A DNA stretch of 64,000 bases from Sceloporus undulatus (GCF_019175285.1 NC_056527.1:111728799-111792798); one strand, 5' to 3'; counted from the first letter of the stretch, positions 1-11,945 are shown. The notes: generated by a model from the sequence alone, not told the origin. Numbers and translations: made by a program.

Positions 1-999
1 GATAATCCTTTTATGCGACTCCTTAGATATGATGATGTGGATGCCCCTCAGGGGTGTGTGTACATGTCCTCATGCCTTGCTGGCAATGGTGGACAGGCTA
101 TTAGAGTTCATCTAGGGGTCATTAAGGGCTATCATTTATACCAAAATTTATATGGAGCAGCATGGGTAACAGGTTTTTGCAGACAGCATCAGGAGTCCAA
201 GTTATGACAAGCGAGCTATTTCTCCCAATTCAAGGTCTCAGCCAAAGTTGTAAAAACAGAACTCACAGGATGAGAATAGATAGAATTATAAACATGGTAT
301 GTTTTAAATAATGATACTAGGGCCAGAGCTGATAGCAAGAAAAAACTGCCTCAATCCTGCTCCCATGGTGGACAGTCAACCAACAGGTAGACCACATGGT
401 GCGGTGTCAGGCTGCGCCACTGGGTCATTTTTTTGTTGCATCCCCACTATACACATGTACCATCGCACAAACATACTGCTGGTGACCTACAAATACCTCC
501 TGCTGTCCAGCTATATGTCATCCCTCTGGATGGCCCACCTTTGACTGGCCATACAGTTGCATGTGGAATGTTCTGCAAGTACAGGGCATCGGAGTATTGA
601 TGTGTCAAGTAATATGCAGGCAAATCACAATCATGCTCCCCCATACATACGCCCTTCACCTCCCTTCCTGTCATGTCCCCTGTTAGACTATCTGGTTTTT
701 GTATGTTGCAATTACATCCATTGAAGATGTCGCGTGTTCATTTTTTGCTTTCCCCAGCACTGCACTGGCGTCATGCCCTTTATATCAAAGATATTCATTT
801 TCTGGGCTAATCTGGAATATCCCAGTTTCTTTTTGCTTTGGTTTTTAGCTCTGGCACACAGCTCCATCCTGGTTTCTACCTTCTTTGGAGTTGTGTGTCA
901 TATAATTGTCCCGCTTTTAAAGTAGCTGGAAGCTGCTTTATTTTCCCTGTCTCTTCCACTCTTCTCTCTCTTATTAGATTTAATAGCACAGGGCCTGTG
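1..999. other. Left flank, nothing recognised
   Basis: No V2R exon, repeat family or convincing open frame. Exon 3 of the V2R pseudogene would be expected to lie to the left of exon 4 but is not in this stretch. Confidence 0.5.
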
Positions 1000-1510
1000 G
1001 AACCAAATTACAATTCCCAGGATTCTGTAATAAGTAATGACAGTTCAAGTGGTATCAAATTGCTTTCTTTTTAGAGTGCAGATAAATCCTTTGTTTGAGC
1101 CTTCACATAGGCATCATTTAGAAGGCTAAAACTAGGTGCTGCTCACTTTTTGATCATAATTGACATTACTACTATTAAGTACATACTAATCATATTATTA
1201 ATATATGTTTCTTCTCTATGAGACAGGTCATAAATATGTGTAAGCTTGAACTAAATTTTGACTGATGTAGCCAAGCAGCTGCTATCCCCTGGGTAGTCTA
1301 CTGGTGAATTTTCTTGACAAAGGGCCTATACAGACCAGCACTTTGTGCTGGCCTGTGGGTAGAGTCAGGGTGCAGCGTCTTCACATTGGACTCCCTGACT
1401 GTGCCCCCATGGCATCATAACGCTGTACGCCCTTCCAGACAGTGTGCATCATCATGGCCTGACACTGGCGCTGCATCAACATGATGCATCGCCAAAGGGA
1501 CATCATAAAG

Positions 1511-2009
1511 AAAGAGGCTCCTTCCTCCATAACTGTCATCCTTCGGCCTGTGAGGGAGAGAATAGGCTGGCCCAGCTCCATCAGGGCTATCCTGAAGATA
1601 GAGCGCCCTCCCTCCATAACTGTCAACCTTCGGCCTTTGAGGGAGAGAATAGGCCGGTCCAGCTCCATCAGGGCTAGCCTGGAAGAAGAGACTCCTCCCT
1701 CCATAACTGTCATCTGCCAGCCTATGAGGGAGTTTACCAGGCAGGCCCAGCTCCATCAGGGCTAGCCTGAAGAAGAAGAGCCTTCCCTCCGGTCCATCTG
1801 CCTTGGTCCAGGCCTCAGAGGGAGAGAAGAACTGCTGGACCTGATACCCTCCCCCCCCTCACCATTCCCCTCTCCTTTTCTGTTGTGTCTTTTAGATTGT
1901 AAGCCTGAGGGCAGGGAACCGTCTATTATACCCTGTGTTGTAAGCCGCCCGGATTCCCAGTGATTGGGCGGCATATAAAAAAATCATATTATTATTATTA
2001 TTATTATTA
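1511..2009 (+). mobile_element. VNTR-bearing retroposon with L2-like 3' end
   Basis: The insert is absent from the duplicate V2R intron (26330), which reads straight from CATCATAAAG into CTG..GCAACTA. It consists of 87-bp tandem units (1518-1790), a unique body (1790-1870), an L2-like 3' part (TGTAAGCCTGAGGGCAGGG, TTGTAAGCCGCCC..GGGCGGCATATAAA) and an ATT microsatellite tail at 1987-2009. The same family, inverted, is at 4203-4545. Class assignment is by resemblance only. Confidence 0.7.
1518..1790 (+). repeat. 87-bp tandem repeat, about three copies
   Basis: The landmark AACTGTCA/AACTGTCAT starts at 1531, 1618 and 1705, exactly 87 bp apart. Each unit also contains TGAGGGAGAG/TGAGGGAGTT and CAGCTCCATCAGGGCTA. 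It forms the 5' portion of the retroposon at 1511-2009. Confidence 0.85.
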
Positions 2010-3651
2010 AGCTGCACCACTGCAACTATGGCACCCTTTAGAGGGTGGGAAAAGGAACTGCTTTTTGTCGCTTCTTTTTGTGCCCTCGTGAGGCTAGATC
2101 GAGGCCACAGCATGATGTTTCAGCGGCCCTGATCTGACCAGCAAAGAGGTGACTCAGGTGACCTTAGGGGCAGTATGGTGAGCCCCAAAGATGCTTGTTG
2201 TGTCATGTTGGAACTCTTGCCCACCTATGTTTTATATTTCATTTCTTAATGAAGAAATACATATGCCTGACATATTTTTTTACACTTTATGTTGCAAACT
2301 TTGTTGGACTGTATTCAAACTTGGCATTGCTGGGCAGATTCCCAATCCAAGTGGTGTCTTCATAGGGTTTCTGCCTCAACCCTTTTTTGAACTGTTTATC
2401 GAAGCGGTTTTAGTCACAGTACTTCTATTTTTAATCCCAGAGTTAGTTATTAAATTGTCTGTGGAATCTCAATTTTATTGGCATTTTGTTATCTATCCCT
2501 GATGCTTCTTAATTGTGAAATATTAAGCACTTTTGTTCAGTTTTAAATAAGAATTGATAATTTGCCAATAGAGGACCTGGGCATCCTTCATGGGCTTCTT
2601 ACCAATAACAGTAGGGAAATAGACAACTTCAGGGTGAACTGATAGACAAAAGAAGAGATTGATCCCTTCTTGTATCATTGTTGTGATACATTTTCCTTTG
2701 AGAGGGGAGGCAATTACTGAATTCCACAGTGAGAACCTACCAAAGTAAAAGAGAGAATGATCTCTCCCTGACTTGTTAGGTCACTTCATCCCAGGCCTGC
2801 TTTCTGTGTTTTGCAGCTATTCCTTGTTCAGTTTACAAAATTCAGTGAATTTCTTTGAGCGTTATGGAATCTGGGTACAATGGTTATATCAATGATCAAG
2901 ACTAAAATGGCATAGTTGAAATTACAGTAAACTCCATAGAGATCCCTTTAATCCTTTCTCTACAATTTCACTGAGTGTTGTCTTTTTTCTTCAATAAAGC
3001 TTTGCTCTTTCCTGAGGAACATTCACTTTAACAATAGTGTTGGAGAAGAGATACATTTCAATGAGTATGGAGACCTGGAATTTGGATATGATATTATCAA
3101 CATGATCACATTCCCCAACCAAAGCTTCCGAAGAGTCCAAGTTGGGAGGATGGATCCCAAAGCTCCTGATGGAAAGCGTTTGAGCATTAACGGAAGTGCC
3201 ATTTTGTGGAATCACGAGTTTCAACAGGTAGAGATAATTTTGCATTAACACTTTCAGTTACTTAGTCTGTACCTGTGTTTGGAAAGTGAAATTAGTTTTG
3301 GAGAAGAGATACCATCCACCAGGCAGACATACACTGGGCCTTGATGCATGGTGAATATATACACCTACCAAAAGCACCTGTTGGAAAGCATGTAATTTAA
3401 ATTACCTTCCATGCTGCACTGGGTGCTAAGGGTCTTTCCTCCATAATTTTTGGGACCAATCAGGAGGAAAATAAAAACCTAGGACATCACTATCATTATT
3501 TTTATCATATTCCCACAGATACATACTTTGTTTGATATTGCATTAAAACAAACACTGAGCTGGGTTGAGTTTCCTTCCATTTTCAAAAGATGCAAGGCTT
3601 GGCAAAAAATAAACTAATGCCCAGATCCTTCTGATTCAGTTGAGTGGTTAA

Positions 3652-4145
3652 AGATCATAGAATCATAGATCATAGACCATAGAATTATAGACTTGGAAGA
3701 GACCACAAGGGCCATCCAGTCCAACCCCCTGCCATGCAGGAAATCCAAATCAAAGCATCCCCGACAGATCGCCATCCAGTCTCTGTTTGAAGACCTCCTG
3801 GGAAGGAGATTCCACTACACTCCGAGGGAGTGTGTTCCACTGTCAAAGAGCCATTACTGTCAGGAAGTTCTTCCTAATGTTGAGGTGGAATCTCTTTTCC
3901 TTCAGCTTGCGTCCATTGTTCTGGGTCCTGTTCTCTGGAGCAGCAGAAAACATGCTTGCTCCCTCCTCAATATGACATCCCTTCAAATATTTAAACAGGG
4001 CTATCATATCACCTCTTAACCTTCTTTTCTCCAGGCTAAACATCCTCAGCTCCCTGAGTTGTTCCTCATAGGGCATGGTTTCCAGACCTTTCACCATTTT
4101 AGTTGCCCTCCTTTGGACACGATCCAGTTTCTCAACTGATCCATG
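3652..4145 (-). mobile_element. CR1 LINE 3' fragment
   Basis: Read on the - strand this ends in the ATTCTATG-type repeats typical of CR1 3' ends (+ strand CATAGAATCATAG at 3655-3690). It includes the familiar CR1 3' region (CCAACCCCCTGCCATGCAGG at 3721-3740). About 490 bp, 5'-truncated, lying in intron 4 of the V2R pseudogene. Confidence 0.85.
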
Positions 4146-4202
4146 GGTGAATAAAATATCGGGCTCTAATAAATTGGTGAGAAGGAGAAATCAAAAATCA
4201 GA

Positions 4203-4545
4203 TTATATGAGTCTCAAAATTAATAATAATAATAGGATTTATATACCGCCCAATCACTGGGAATCTGAGCGGTTTACAACAGAGGGTATAATAGACGGTT
4301 CCCTGCCCGCAGGCTTACCATCTAAAAGACACGACACAAAAGGAGAAGGGAATGGTGATGGGGGGAGGAGATCAGGTCCAGCAGTTCTTCTCTCCCTCGG
4401 AGGCCTGGACCAAGGCAGATGGACCAGAGGGAGGGCTTGTCTTCTTCCAGGCAGGCCTGGTGGAGCTAGCCTGCCTCTCTCTCCCTTAAGATGGAAGATG
4501 AAGGGAGGGCTTGTCTTCTTGCAGGCAGGCCTGGTTAATTAAAAT
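4203..4545 (-). mobile_element. VNTR-bearing retroposon, second copy, antisense
   Basis: Reverse complement of the family at 1511-2009: an AAT/ATT tail at 4203-4216, the L2-like 3' part (CCGCCCAATCACTGGGAAT), the shared body, and then about one and a half units of a tandem repeat built on AGGGCTTGTCTTCTT..CAGGCAGGCCTGG at 4431 and 4505. Confidence 0.68.
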
Positions 4546-4884
4546 TTAAACAAGTCTTGTCCCAATATTTTCCTTTTCTTCCTCTTGGTTTGCTGTTTTG
4601 TCTTGTTTATTTATTTAGATTTAGCTTCCCCTTTTTCATATCTACACAAAAATAATATTAAACCAATCTGATGTTATCCTCAATATATTACTACTATTCT
4701 TACTATTTTTATATGAATATAACTACCCCTGGTTTATATAAGGCAGTAAATCATATGTTTTTCCTCCTCACAGTTTTATAAGTTCATTATATCTTGTCTG
4801 AATTAGACTCTGAAGGTTAAATATTATTTTCTCAGTCTAGTTAAACAGCCTTCTCATATTTAGTACTTATCTTATTTAACAATT

Positions 4885-5600
4885 TTGCCTTTTCTCTATT
4901 TTCTTTCTCAGTCATTTCTCATCCCATGTGTTCCTTCTATATCTCTTCCTCTCCTTCTGCGTATCTCCGTCTGTTCTTTACTTCTCACCTCCTGCTTCTC
5001 GTCCTGCTTATTCCTTCTGTGCCTTTTCTTCTCCCTCTGCGTGTCTCCATCTTTCCCCTCTTGCCTCTCACCTCTCGCTTCACGCTTCCCATACCACACC
5101 CTCTCTTTGCGCCTTTTATACTCCTTCCCATACCACACCCTCCGTCTGTTCCTCACCTCTTGCGTCTTTTTTCTCAGTCTTCCTTTCCCTCTGCATGTCT
5201 CCGTTTATTCCTTGCCTTTCGCCTCTTGGCCGCGCACTCCTTGTACTTCTCTTTCTTTCCCTCTGTTTATCTCCATTTATTCCTCGCCTTTCGCCTCTCG
5301 CTTCTCGGCTGCAAGCTCCTTCTACTTTTCTTCTTTTCCCTCTGCGCATCTCCATTTATTCCTCACCTCTCGCCTCTCGCCTCTCGTTTCTTGGCCACAT
5401 GCTCTTTCTGCGTCTCTTCCTCTCCCCCTGTGCATCTCCGTCTATGCCTTCCATTTGCCTCTCGTCTCTGCTTCTCGTCACGAATGCTCCTGCTATGTCT
5501 CTTCTCTCTATTTGTGAATCTCAGTCTCTTCTTTATCTCTTCTCACTTTTGTTTCGCGTACATGTCCGTTCCTTTCATGTCATGTATAGTTTAATTCCCT
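4885..5600. repeat. Pyrimidine-rich degenerate minisatellite
   Basis: The + strand is almost pure C/T for about 700 bp. A degenerate unit of roughly 70-85 bp recurs (CCCTCTG..TCTCC at about 5032, 5187, 5258, 5338 and 5424, with CGCCTCTCGCTTCTCGG type blocks between). Long open frames here are a composition effect and not genes. Confidence 0.75.
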
Positions 5601-6038
5601 AACTTATATTAGTATCAGATTACAGTCACTTTCTATTTATTTCAATCTCTACTCTTTTCTTATGATTACTCCTCTAGTTCCCTTTGTCTACTCCATTTCG
5701 TATTTTCTTCCTGCCTCTACAGCTTTTCAGTTTTTCCACCTCTCCTTAATGTCTTTCTTTAAGGGGTGTAGTCAGCTTATTAGAGGCTTCTGGGAGTTGG
5801 AGTTCAGCATTCCAGCCTCTCTCCTCTCTCTCCACAATCTTACCACAAAGAAATTATAAGTCCAAAATTAAAGAAGGTTCTCAAAATTGGATTCCGTGTT
5901 TTCCTTGAATCTTTTTCATTTGAATTCTTCACCATGGGAATCCTGGCGTAATTAAATAGGTAGGCAAATCCAATTGTATAAACACTTACTTGAATTGCTT
6001 ACTGTAGTTTTCTAAGTGCGGCAGACATTTTCCCCATA

Positions 6039-6289
6039 CAGTGGTACCCCGGGATACGAAAGCACCGCCTTACGAAATTTCCGGGATACGAAAAAATCCC
6101 ATAGGAAAAAACTGTTCCGGGTTACGTTTTTTTTTTTGGCTTACGAAAAATTTTTTTGGTGCTTTTCGGCGCTTTTTCGCACGAAATGCGGCTTTCCAGC
6201 GCTAGCGCCTATGGCTTTTTCGGGTTACGAAAAAAATCGGGTTACGAATGCCGCGGAACGAATTAATTTCGTAACCCGAGGCACCACTG
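6039..6289. mobile_element. Mariner-type MITE (CAGTGGTACC ends, TA target)
   Basis: 251-bp element bounded by TA at 6037 and 6290. Its ends are inverted repeats: CAGTGGTACCCCGGGATACG on the left, and on the right the complement of CAGTGGTGCCTCGGGTTACG. The interior repeats CGGGTTACGAAA-like words. A second copy is at 21012-21265. Too short to encode a transposase. Confidence 0.85.
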
Positions 6290-6859
6290 TACAAAGTATG
6301 GTTACAACAACAGGAGTCCACAACTTTGTGGTCCAAAGACTAACAAACCTCCGAAGGGCTTTTTTGAACCCCCCTTCGAGTTGCAAGGTTATTCCTCCAT
6401 CACAGTAAGAATATGGACAGGTAAATTGCAGCCCCATTCCACCTAATACTGTTGCTTTGAAGGTTAGGGTAGAGAGCTCATCTAACCCATGTCTTTCTCC
6501 ATTGTCTCTCACACTGGAAGGGCAAGAGAATCTACAAGACAAAAAGAAAAAGAAAGAGTAAGAAGTGCCTGAGTTTAGTTCCATATTATATGGTAGATTT
6601 CTAAAGGTATTAAGAATCAAGGCAAAATTAAGTATGGGTTGTTTTAAAACCACAATTGAAGGCCTTTATCAAGATTGTTAATTGTTGGAAAATTAGATAA
6701 GAGTAAAATAAAGAGAATATTTTCTTTCTGTATGAGGGGAAATTAGATGGACTTGAATTGGCTGTAGAAATGGCTGTGTAAACTCCCTGTATTGTGTTAC
6801 TATAATTATTTAGTGCTATAAAATTGTTTTTGATAATCATAACTTTGACTTAATATATA

Positions 6860-9800
6860 ATTGTTGAACAGGAACAACAACTAGCAAAAAGGGAAAATAT
6901 GGATAGAACCAATAAAGGACCAAAACAATCTCAGTTAGTACTAACAACACAAAGGAGAGGATCTATGGAGGACACAATTAAAACAATTGATCCCAATATT
7001 CACATCCTGGATGAAATAAGGAAATTACAACAAGAAATAAAAGATGCAAGATTGGAAACTAAGGAAGACATTAGAACTGCATGTGCCAAATTATGAGAAG
7101 AAATAAAAGATACTAGATCAGAAATTAAAGAAAGATGTTAAAAAAAGAATTAGATTCCTTTGGGGAAAAATGGACAAATTGACAGCTGATCTTACTAAAA
7201 CTCAGAAAGAAGTCGAACAGATAAAAGAAAGAACAAACATTTTGGAAAAATCATCTAAAGACTTTAATCAACAAGAGGAGTAACAAAGACGTATGCAATG
7301 GAACAATGAATTACGATATAGGGAAAATGTATAAAATTAGGAGGTTTAGCTGAAAAGAACAAGGAAGATTTGTATGAGAGACTTATTCCTGCTTTGGTCA
7401 CATATATTGATATAACACCAGAAGAATTGGAATTAGAAATAGACAAAACTTTTTGAATAAATTCCTACTACAATAAGGATAGAAATATTCCCAGGGACAT
7501 TATGGTTTGCTTCATAAGAACAAAAACGAGGGACAGATTCATACAACAAAGCTATGAATCAAAGTTATAGATTGATGATACGGAGATTAAAATATTTAAA
7601 GATATCCCTCCACAAATAATGCTGAACAGACAAAAATATAAAACTTTAACCCAACTTTCAAAGAATCTTAGCATTGACTTTAGATGGGAAAGAACTGAAG
7701 GGCTATCTTTTTTCTATCAACAGAAAAGATATAAAATAGACACTTTGGAAAAAGCCAATGAAATGGAAGGAAGATTAAGAATAGAATACAAAGAAAATGG
7801 AGGAAAAAGAACAGAGAGAGATTACCCAACAAGGCAATGAAAACTCAGTAAAAATAACGAAAAGGATAAAGATGTAGGAAAATTGACAAATGAAGGAAAA
7901 ATACTGGAAAGATTTAGTCCACTAGAAAGAACAGAAGTAGATCTCTTGACCTGGAATCAAGAATCAATGAACTAAGGAACATCTTGGACCAAGATCTCAA
8001 GGAACATCTTAAAGAACATATACTCTTAAGGCACACTATTTTATTTCGCCACAATATTTGGAACTTTTTTGTTACTCTTTAAGGCTTATTGTGGAACTAT
8101 TTCCAGAATAATAAAAATAATATGAAAGGGAAAAAAAGTGGGTGGAAGGGGTGGAACAACATAAACAACCACAATGTTAACTAAAATAATTTCATGGAAT
8201 GTGAAGGGTGTAAATTCTAAACATAAAAGAAGTATAGTTTTCCACCAACTTGAAAAGCTAAAAGGAGACATCATCTGTATTCAGGAAACCAAAATCAACA
8301 ATGAGGAAATAAAATACTTAAGAAACCTGAAACTAGGGACATGTTATGCTTCAACTACAACAAAAAGGAAAAAAAGGTGTAGCGCTATATATTAACAAAA
8401 AACTTAACTCAAGAGAAATATTTTGTGATACTAATGGAACTTTTCTTGCAATAGAAGTTAAGTTAAAGAATCTTGTTATGTTAGTTGTAGGAATATATGC
8501 TCCTCATGAAAATAAAGAAATATATTTCTCAAATTTACACAAGAAAATTCAAGAATTTACATATGACAAGGAGATTTCAATGTGGTAATAAACCCAAAAC
8601 TTGATAGAAAATCAATTATTGGAAGAAATATTAAGAAAATCAAGAGAAGCTCCCTAGGACCTTTTTTGTATGGTGGAAGATTTAGCTCTTTCGGACGTTT
8701 GGAGGCATAAATATGGACAGACAAAAGAATTTGCCTTTTTTTCAGAGGCGCATAACTCTTTTTCGAGGATAGATCTATTTTTAGCATCCAAGATGTTACT
8801 TCCGTACATACAATCATCTGAAATTCTTGGAAAACTAATCTCAGACCACAACCCTATTGTAATGAAAATACAAGAAAGAAAACTGGAATATTCCTGGAGG
8901 TTAAACGCAGATCTACTAGGTGATGAGAAAGTAGTAAACCGTGTGAAGGAGAAATGAGAACATAACAGACACTTTACCAATGAAAATGATATGGGATGCA
9001 AGCAAAGCAGTAGCCAGAGGAATATTCATTAAAATAAATGCAGAACAAAGAAAGGAAAAGAAATTAGAAGAACTACAGTTACAAAATAAACTGAAACAAA
9101 AAGAAAAAAGAATGGCAAGGGAAGGGAGATAAAAAATTAAAGGTGGAAGTGGAAATACTACAAGAAAAACTTAAAACCTTGGCTATTAAGGAAATTATAA
9201 CAAAATTGAGAATAATTAAACAAAAAACTTTTAATATGGGAACAAAGTGGGAAAGCTATTAGCACAAAAAACTAAAAAAATTAAAGAAAAGAAGATTATG
9301 AATATAATAAAATACAAAGACAAGCACTACAAAACACAAGATGAGATTATAGGAAAATTTGTGACTTACTATGAACTATATGATGATAAGAAAAAATAGA
9401 AAAGAAGAAAATGGAAATTTAAAAAAAAATTTGGAAAAACAGAATATTAAACCAATAAAAGAAAACCAGAGATATAATCTTAATAAGGAAATTTCAAATA
9501 AAGACATTTTGGAGGCGATTCAGAAACAAAAACTAGGAAAAGCATCGGGTCCTGATGGATTATTGGCTATATACTATGAAAAGCTAAAGGAAGAATTGAT
9601 AGAACCACTTAAACAAACTTTCAATGAGATATACAAAAATGGTATCCCCGAAACATGGAAGGAAGCACTGTTATCCCAAAAGGAGAAAAAGATCAGTCTG
9701 AAATAAAAAAACTACAGACCCATGTCTCTCACTAACGTAGATTATAAGATCTTCTCATCCATATTAACCGAAAGACTAAAAAGAATTTGAGTTGAATAGA

Positions 9801-10375
9801 TACACGAAGGTCAAAATGGATTCCTACCTGGAAGACAAAGACAAAACAATATAAGAACCTTCATAAACATTCTTGAACATTACGTACAACATAATGAAAT
9901 TTTTTTTAGCATGCATCTTATTAGACGCAGAAAAGGCTTTTGACCAGGTAGACTGGGAATTTTTATATGAAGTTATTCAAATGGCCAATATGGGTGAGAA
10001 TTTTGTTAGGTGGATAAAAAAGATATATAAAGAACAGAAAGCATATTTATTAATCAACAATGAAAAATCCAAAGGTTTTAGGATTAGAAGGGGAACAAGA
10101 CAAGACTGTCCTCTGTCCCCTTTACTGTTTATTTTAGTGCTTGAAGTATTGATTAATAAGATAAGGGGAGAGGAAGGTATTAGAGGGGGGAAAGTCAAAG
10201 AAAAAGAATACAAACTAAAAAAATTTGCTAAAATTTGCAAACAAGAGTACTGTATTAAGTTACTGATTCAAATTATTAATGAATTTGGTTTATTAGCAGG
10301 ATTTAAAATTAACTCTATATCTAAGTACAATAGAATATTAAAAGAAAGAGACTTAGAAAATGAAGCTGTCAAACA
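6860..10375 (+). mobile_element. L1 LINE, 3'-truncated and decayed
   Basis: An ORF1-like coiled-coil region (6899-7840, rich in K/E/Q) is followed by ORF2: endonuclease start ISWNVKGVNSKHKRS (about 8190), QETKIN, SDHNPI (about 8850), and reverse transcriptase blocks SGPDG (9545), FLPGRQRQNNIR (9815), LLDAEKAFDQVDWEFL (9920) and RRGTRQDCPLSPLLF (10090). Just past KLKKFA the sequence jumps over the YADD block to NEFGLLAGFKIN, so a piece is deleted, and no 3' end follows. Several frame breaks. It sits in V2R pseudogene intron 4, and V2R intron sequence resumes at 10376. Confidence 0.88.
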
Positions 10376-11945
10376 TATAGCTTCTTATTACACTTTGACC
10401 ACAGTTTAATTACACTAATCAGACAATTAAGGCCAGTTTCAGTTGGTTCAATGACCATTGCCACAAAATTCAAAATTAACCAAGTACAGCTGTGACAAAC
10501 TAGTTTATTTTCTCCTCCAATTTCCTTCTTGTTGTTTTTCACCAGACGGTTCCTCGTGCCACATGTGTTGACAGTTGTAGCCCTGGTTTCAGCAAGATTG
10601 TCCAGCCAATGGAGCAAATTTGTTGCTATGGATGTGCTCAGTGCCCTGAAGGGAGGATTTCACTCTATTCTAGTGAGTAGACATATAGAGTTATTTGTTA
10701 AGGAGTGGAATGAGGGATCTAGATTAGTTTATGGTGGGCTCACTGAATTCCAATCCAGAAATAGACCAAGATATTCAGCATGAAAAATCTTCTCATTGAT
10801 TTTCATCTTGAATGGATATGTGAAATTATTCATGCATCCCTTTTGCTAAGGTTATGGGAAAACTGCACACAATAGTTTGAATTGGGTGCTCTTTTGTGGG
10901 CAATATCAATTATTTCTTACTTAACACATGTGACTGTGATGCCTGTTAAATCTCAAAGTTATGTAGTAGTAGCACTGAGAAATTTCATTATTGAATTTCA
11001 GATGCAGATCAATGTGAGAAATGCCCAGAAGAGGAGTATCCGAACAAAAACCAGACTCAGTGTATTCCCAAAACTGTGAACTACCTATCATACAGTGTCG
11101 TGAAACCCTGGGAGCAATTTGGTGGCTGTACCACTTTGTTTTCCACCATCACCATTCTAGTGGCCTGGATTTTCATTCACCACCGACATACTCCTCTTGT
11201 CAAAGCCACAACTGGACATACATGTGTCTTGCTTGCCTCACTTTTACTTTGCCTTCTGTCCTCCTTCCTTTTCATTGGAAGACCTGGGAAAGTGTCCTGC
11301 CTCCTGCGACAAATCATCTTTGGCATCGTTTCTCAACTGCTGTTTCATCTGTCTTGGCCAAACCATTACTGTGGGTTTTGGCTTCATGGCCACCAAGCCA
11401 GGAAACAAAATGAGGAAATGGGTTGGAAATAGACTGGGCTATCTATTGTTGTTCTTCTGTTCACTAATCAAAGTGGGATCTGTGTTATATGGCTGACAAC
11501 ATGTCCTCCTCCCAGAGCTTGACATGCACTCCCAGATCAGTGAGATCATAGTGCAATGCAATGAACGCTCAGATGTCATGTTCTATATTGTCCTGGGCTA
11601 CATGGTCTTCTGGCCCTCACCAGCTTACGGTGGCTTTCTTGCCAGGAAGTTGCCCGATTTCAATGAAGCCAAGCTGATCACCTTCAGCATGTTGGTGTTT
11701 TGTACTGTTTGGGTCTCTTTTGTCCCTTCCTACCTAAGTACCAAAGGGAAATACATGGTGGCTGTGGAGATCTTCTCCATCCTGGCTTCCAGTCTTGGTT
11801 TATTGGGTTGCATCTTCCTCCCCAAAAGTTACCTTATAATCCTGAGACCTGAACTAAACAGCAGAGAGCAAGTGATAAGAAAAAAATGATGAGGACCTCC
11901 ACATTTATTTCTTAATATTCCTTGAACCACTTTCCATTGCTGTAT

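Larger units (their letters stand above)
3000..11889 (+). pseudogene. V2R vomeronasal receptor pseudogene, exons 4-6 only
   Basis: Three exons of a type 2 vomeronasal receptor (family C GPCR of vomeronasal neurons) are seen. Exon 4 (3000-3227, 228 nt, phase 0) encodes the end of the ligand-binding domain ([25 protein letters not shown]). Exon 5 (10546-10672, 127 nt) encodes the cysteine-rich NCD3G domain ([20 protein letters not shown]). Exon 6 (11002-11889) encodes the rest of NCD3G and the seven-helix domain. Exons 4 and 5 are open with good splice sites. Exon 6 carries several 1-3 nt indels relative to its duplicate at 28941-29842, for example near 11095, 11350, 11610 and 11660, so the helices fall in different frames. 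Exons 1-3 are not visible in bases 1-2999. They may lie further left, or the duplication copied only the 3' half. Exon 4 differs from the intact copy at about 7 of 228 positions, so the duplication is fairly recent. Certainly a V2R; non-functional as it stands unless the assembly has errors. Confidence 0.9.
1000..11945 (+). repeat. Duplicated V2R block, copy A (with insertions)
   Basis: Sequences at about 1000-3262 and 10376-11945 match 25825-27574 and 28324-29895 closely, in the same order and orientation, covering V2R introns 3-5 and exons 4-6. Between 3262 and 10376 copy A holds unrelated repeat sequence where copy B has about 750 bp. A shared end is seen at ATAGCTTCTTATTAC (10377 and 28325). 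Confidence 0.88.

Noticed and set aside
1381-1765. Overlapping 77-113 codon frames on both strands
   Set aside because: Produced by the 87-bp tandem repeat, a multiple of three, which repeats an open unit in every frame.
4926-5602. Open frames of 210-224 codons on the + strand
   Set aside because: They exist in all three frames and come from the C/T-rich minisatellite, which lacks stop codons by composition. The predicted proteins are Ser/Leu/Phe strings.
9371-10409. Frames of 111 and 178 codons with reverse transcriptase motifs as host genes
   Set aside because: They are pieces of the decayed L1 at 6860-10375.
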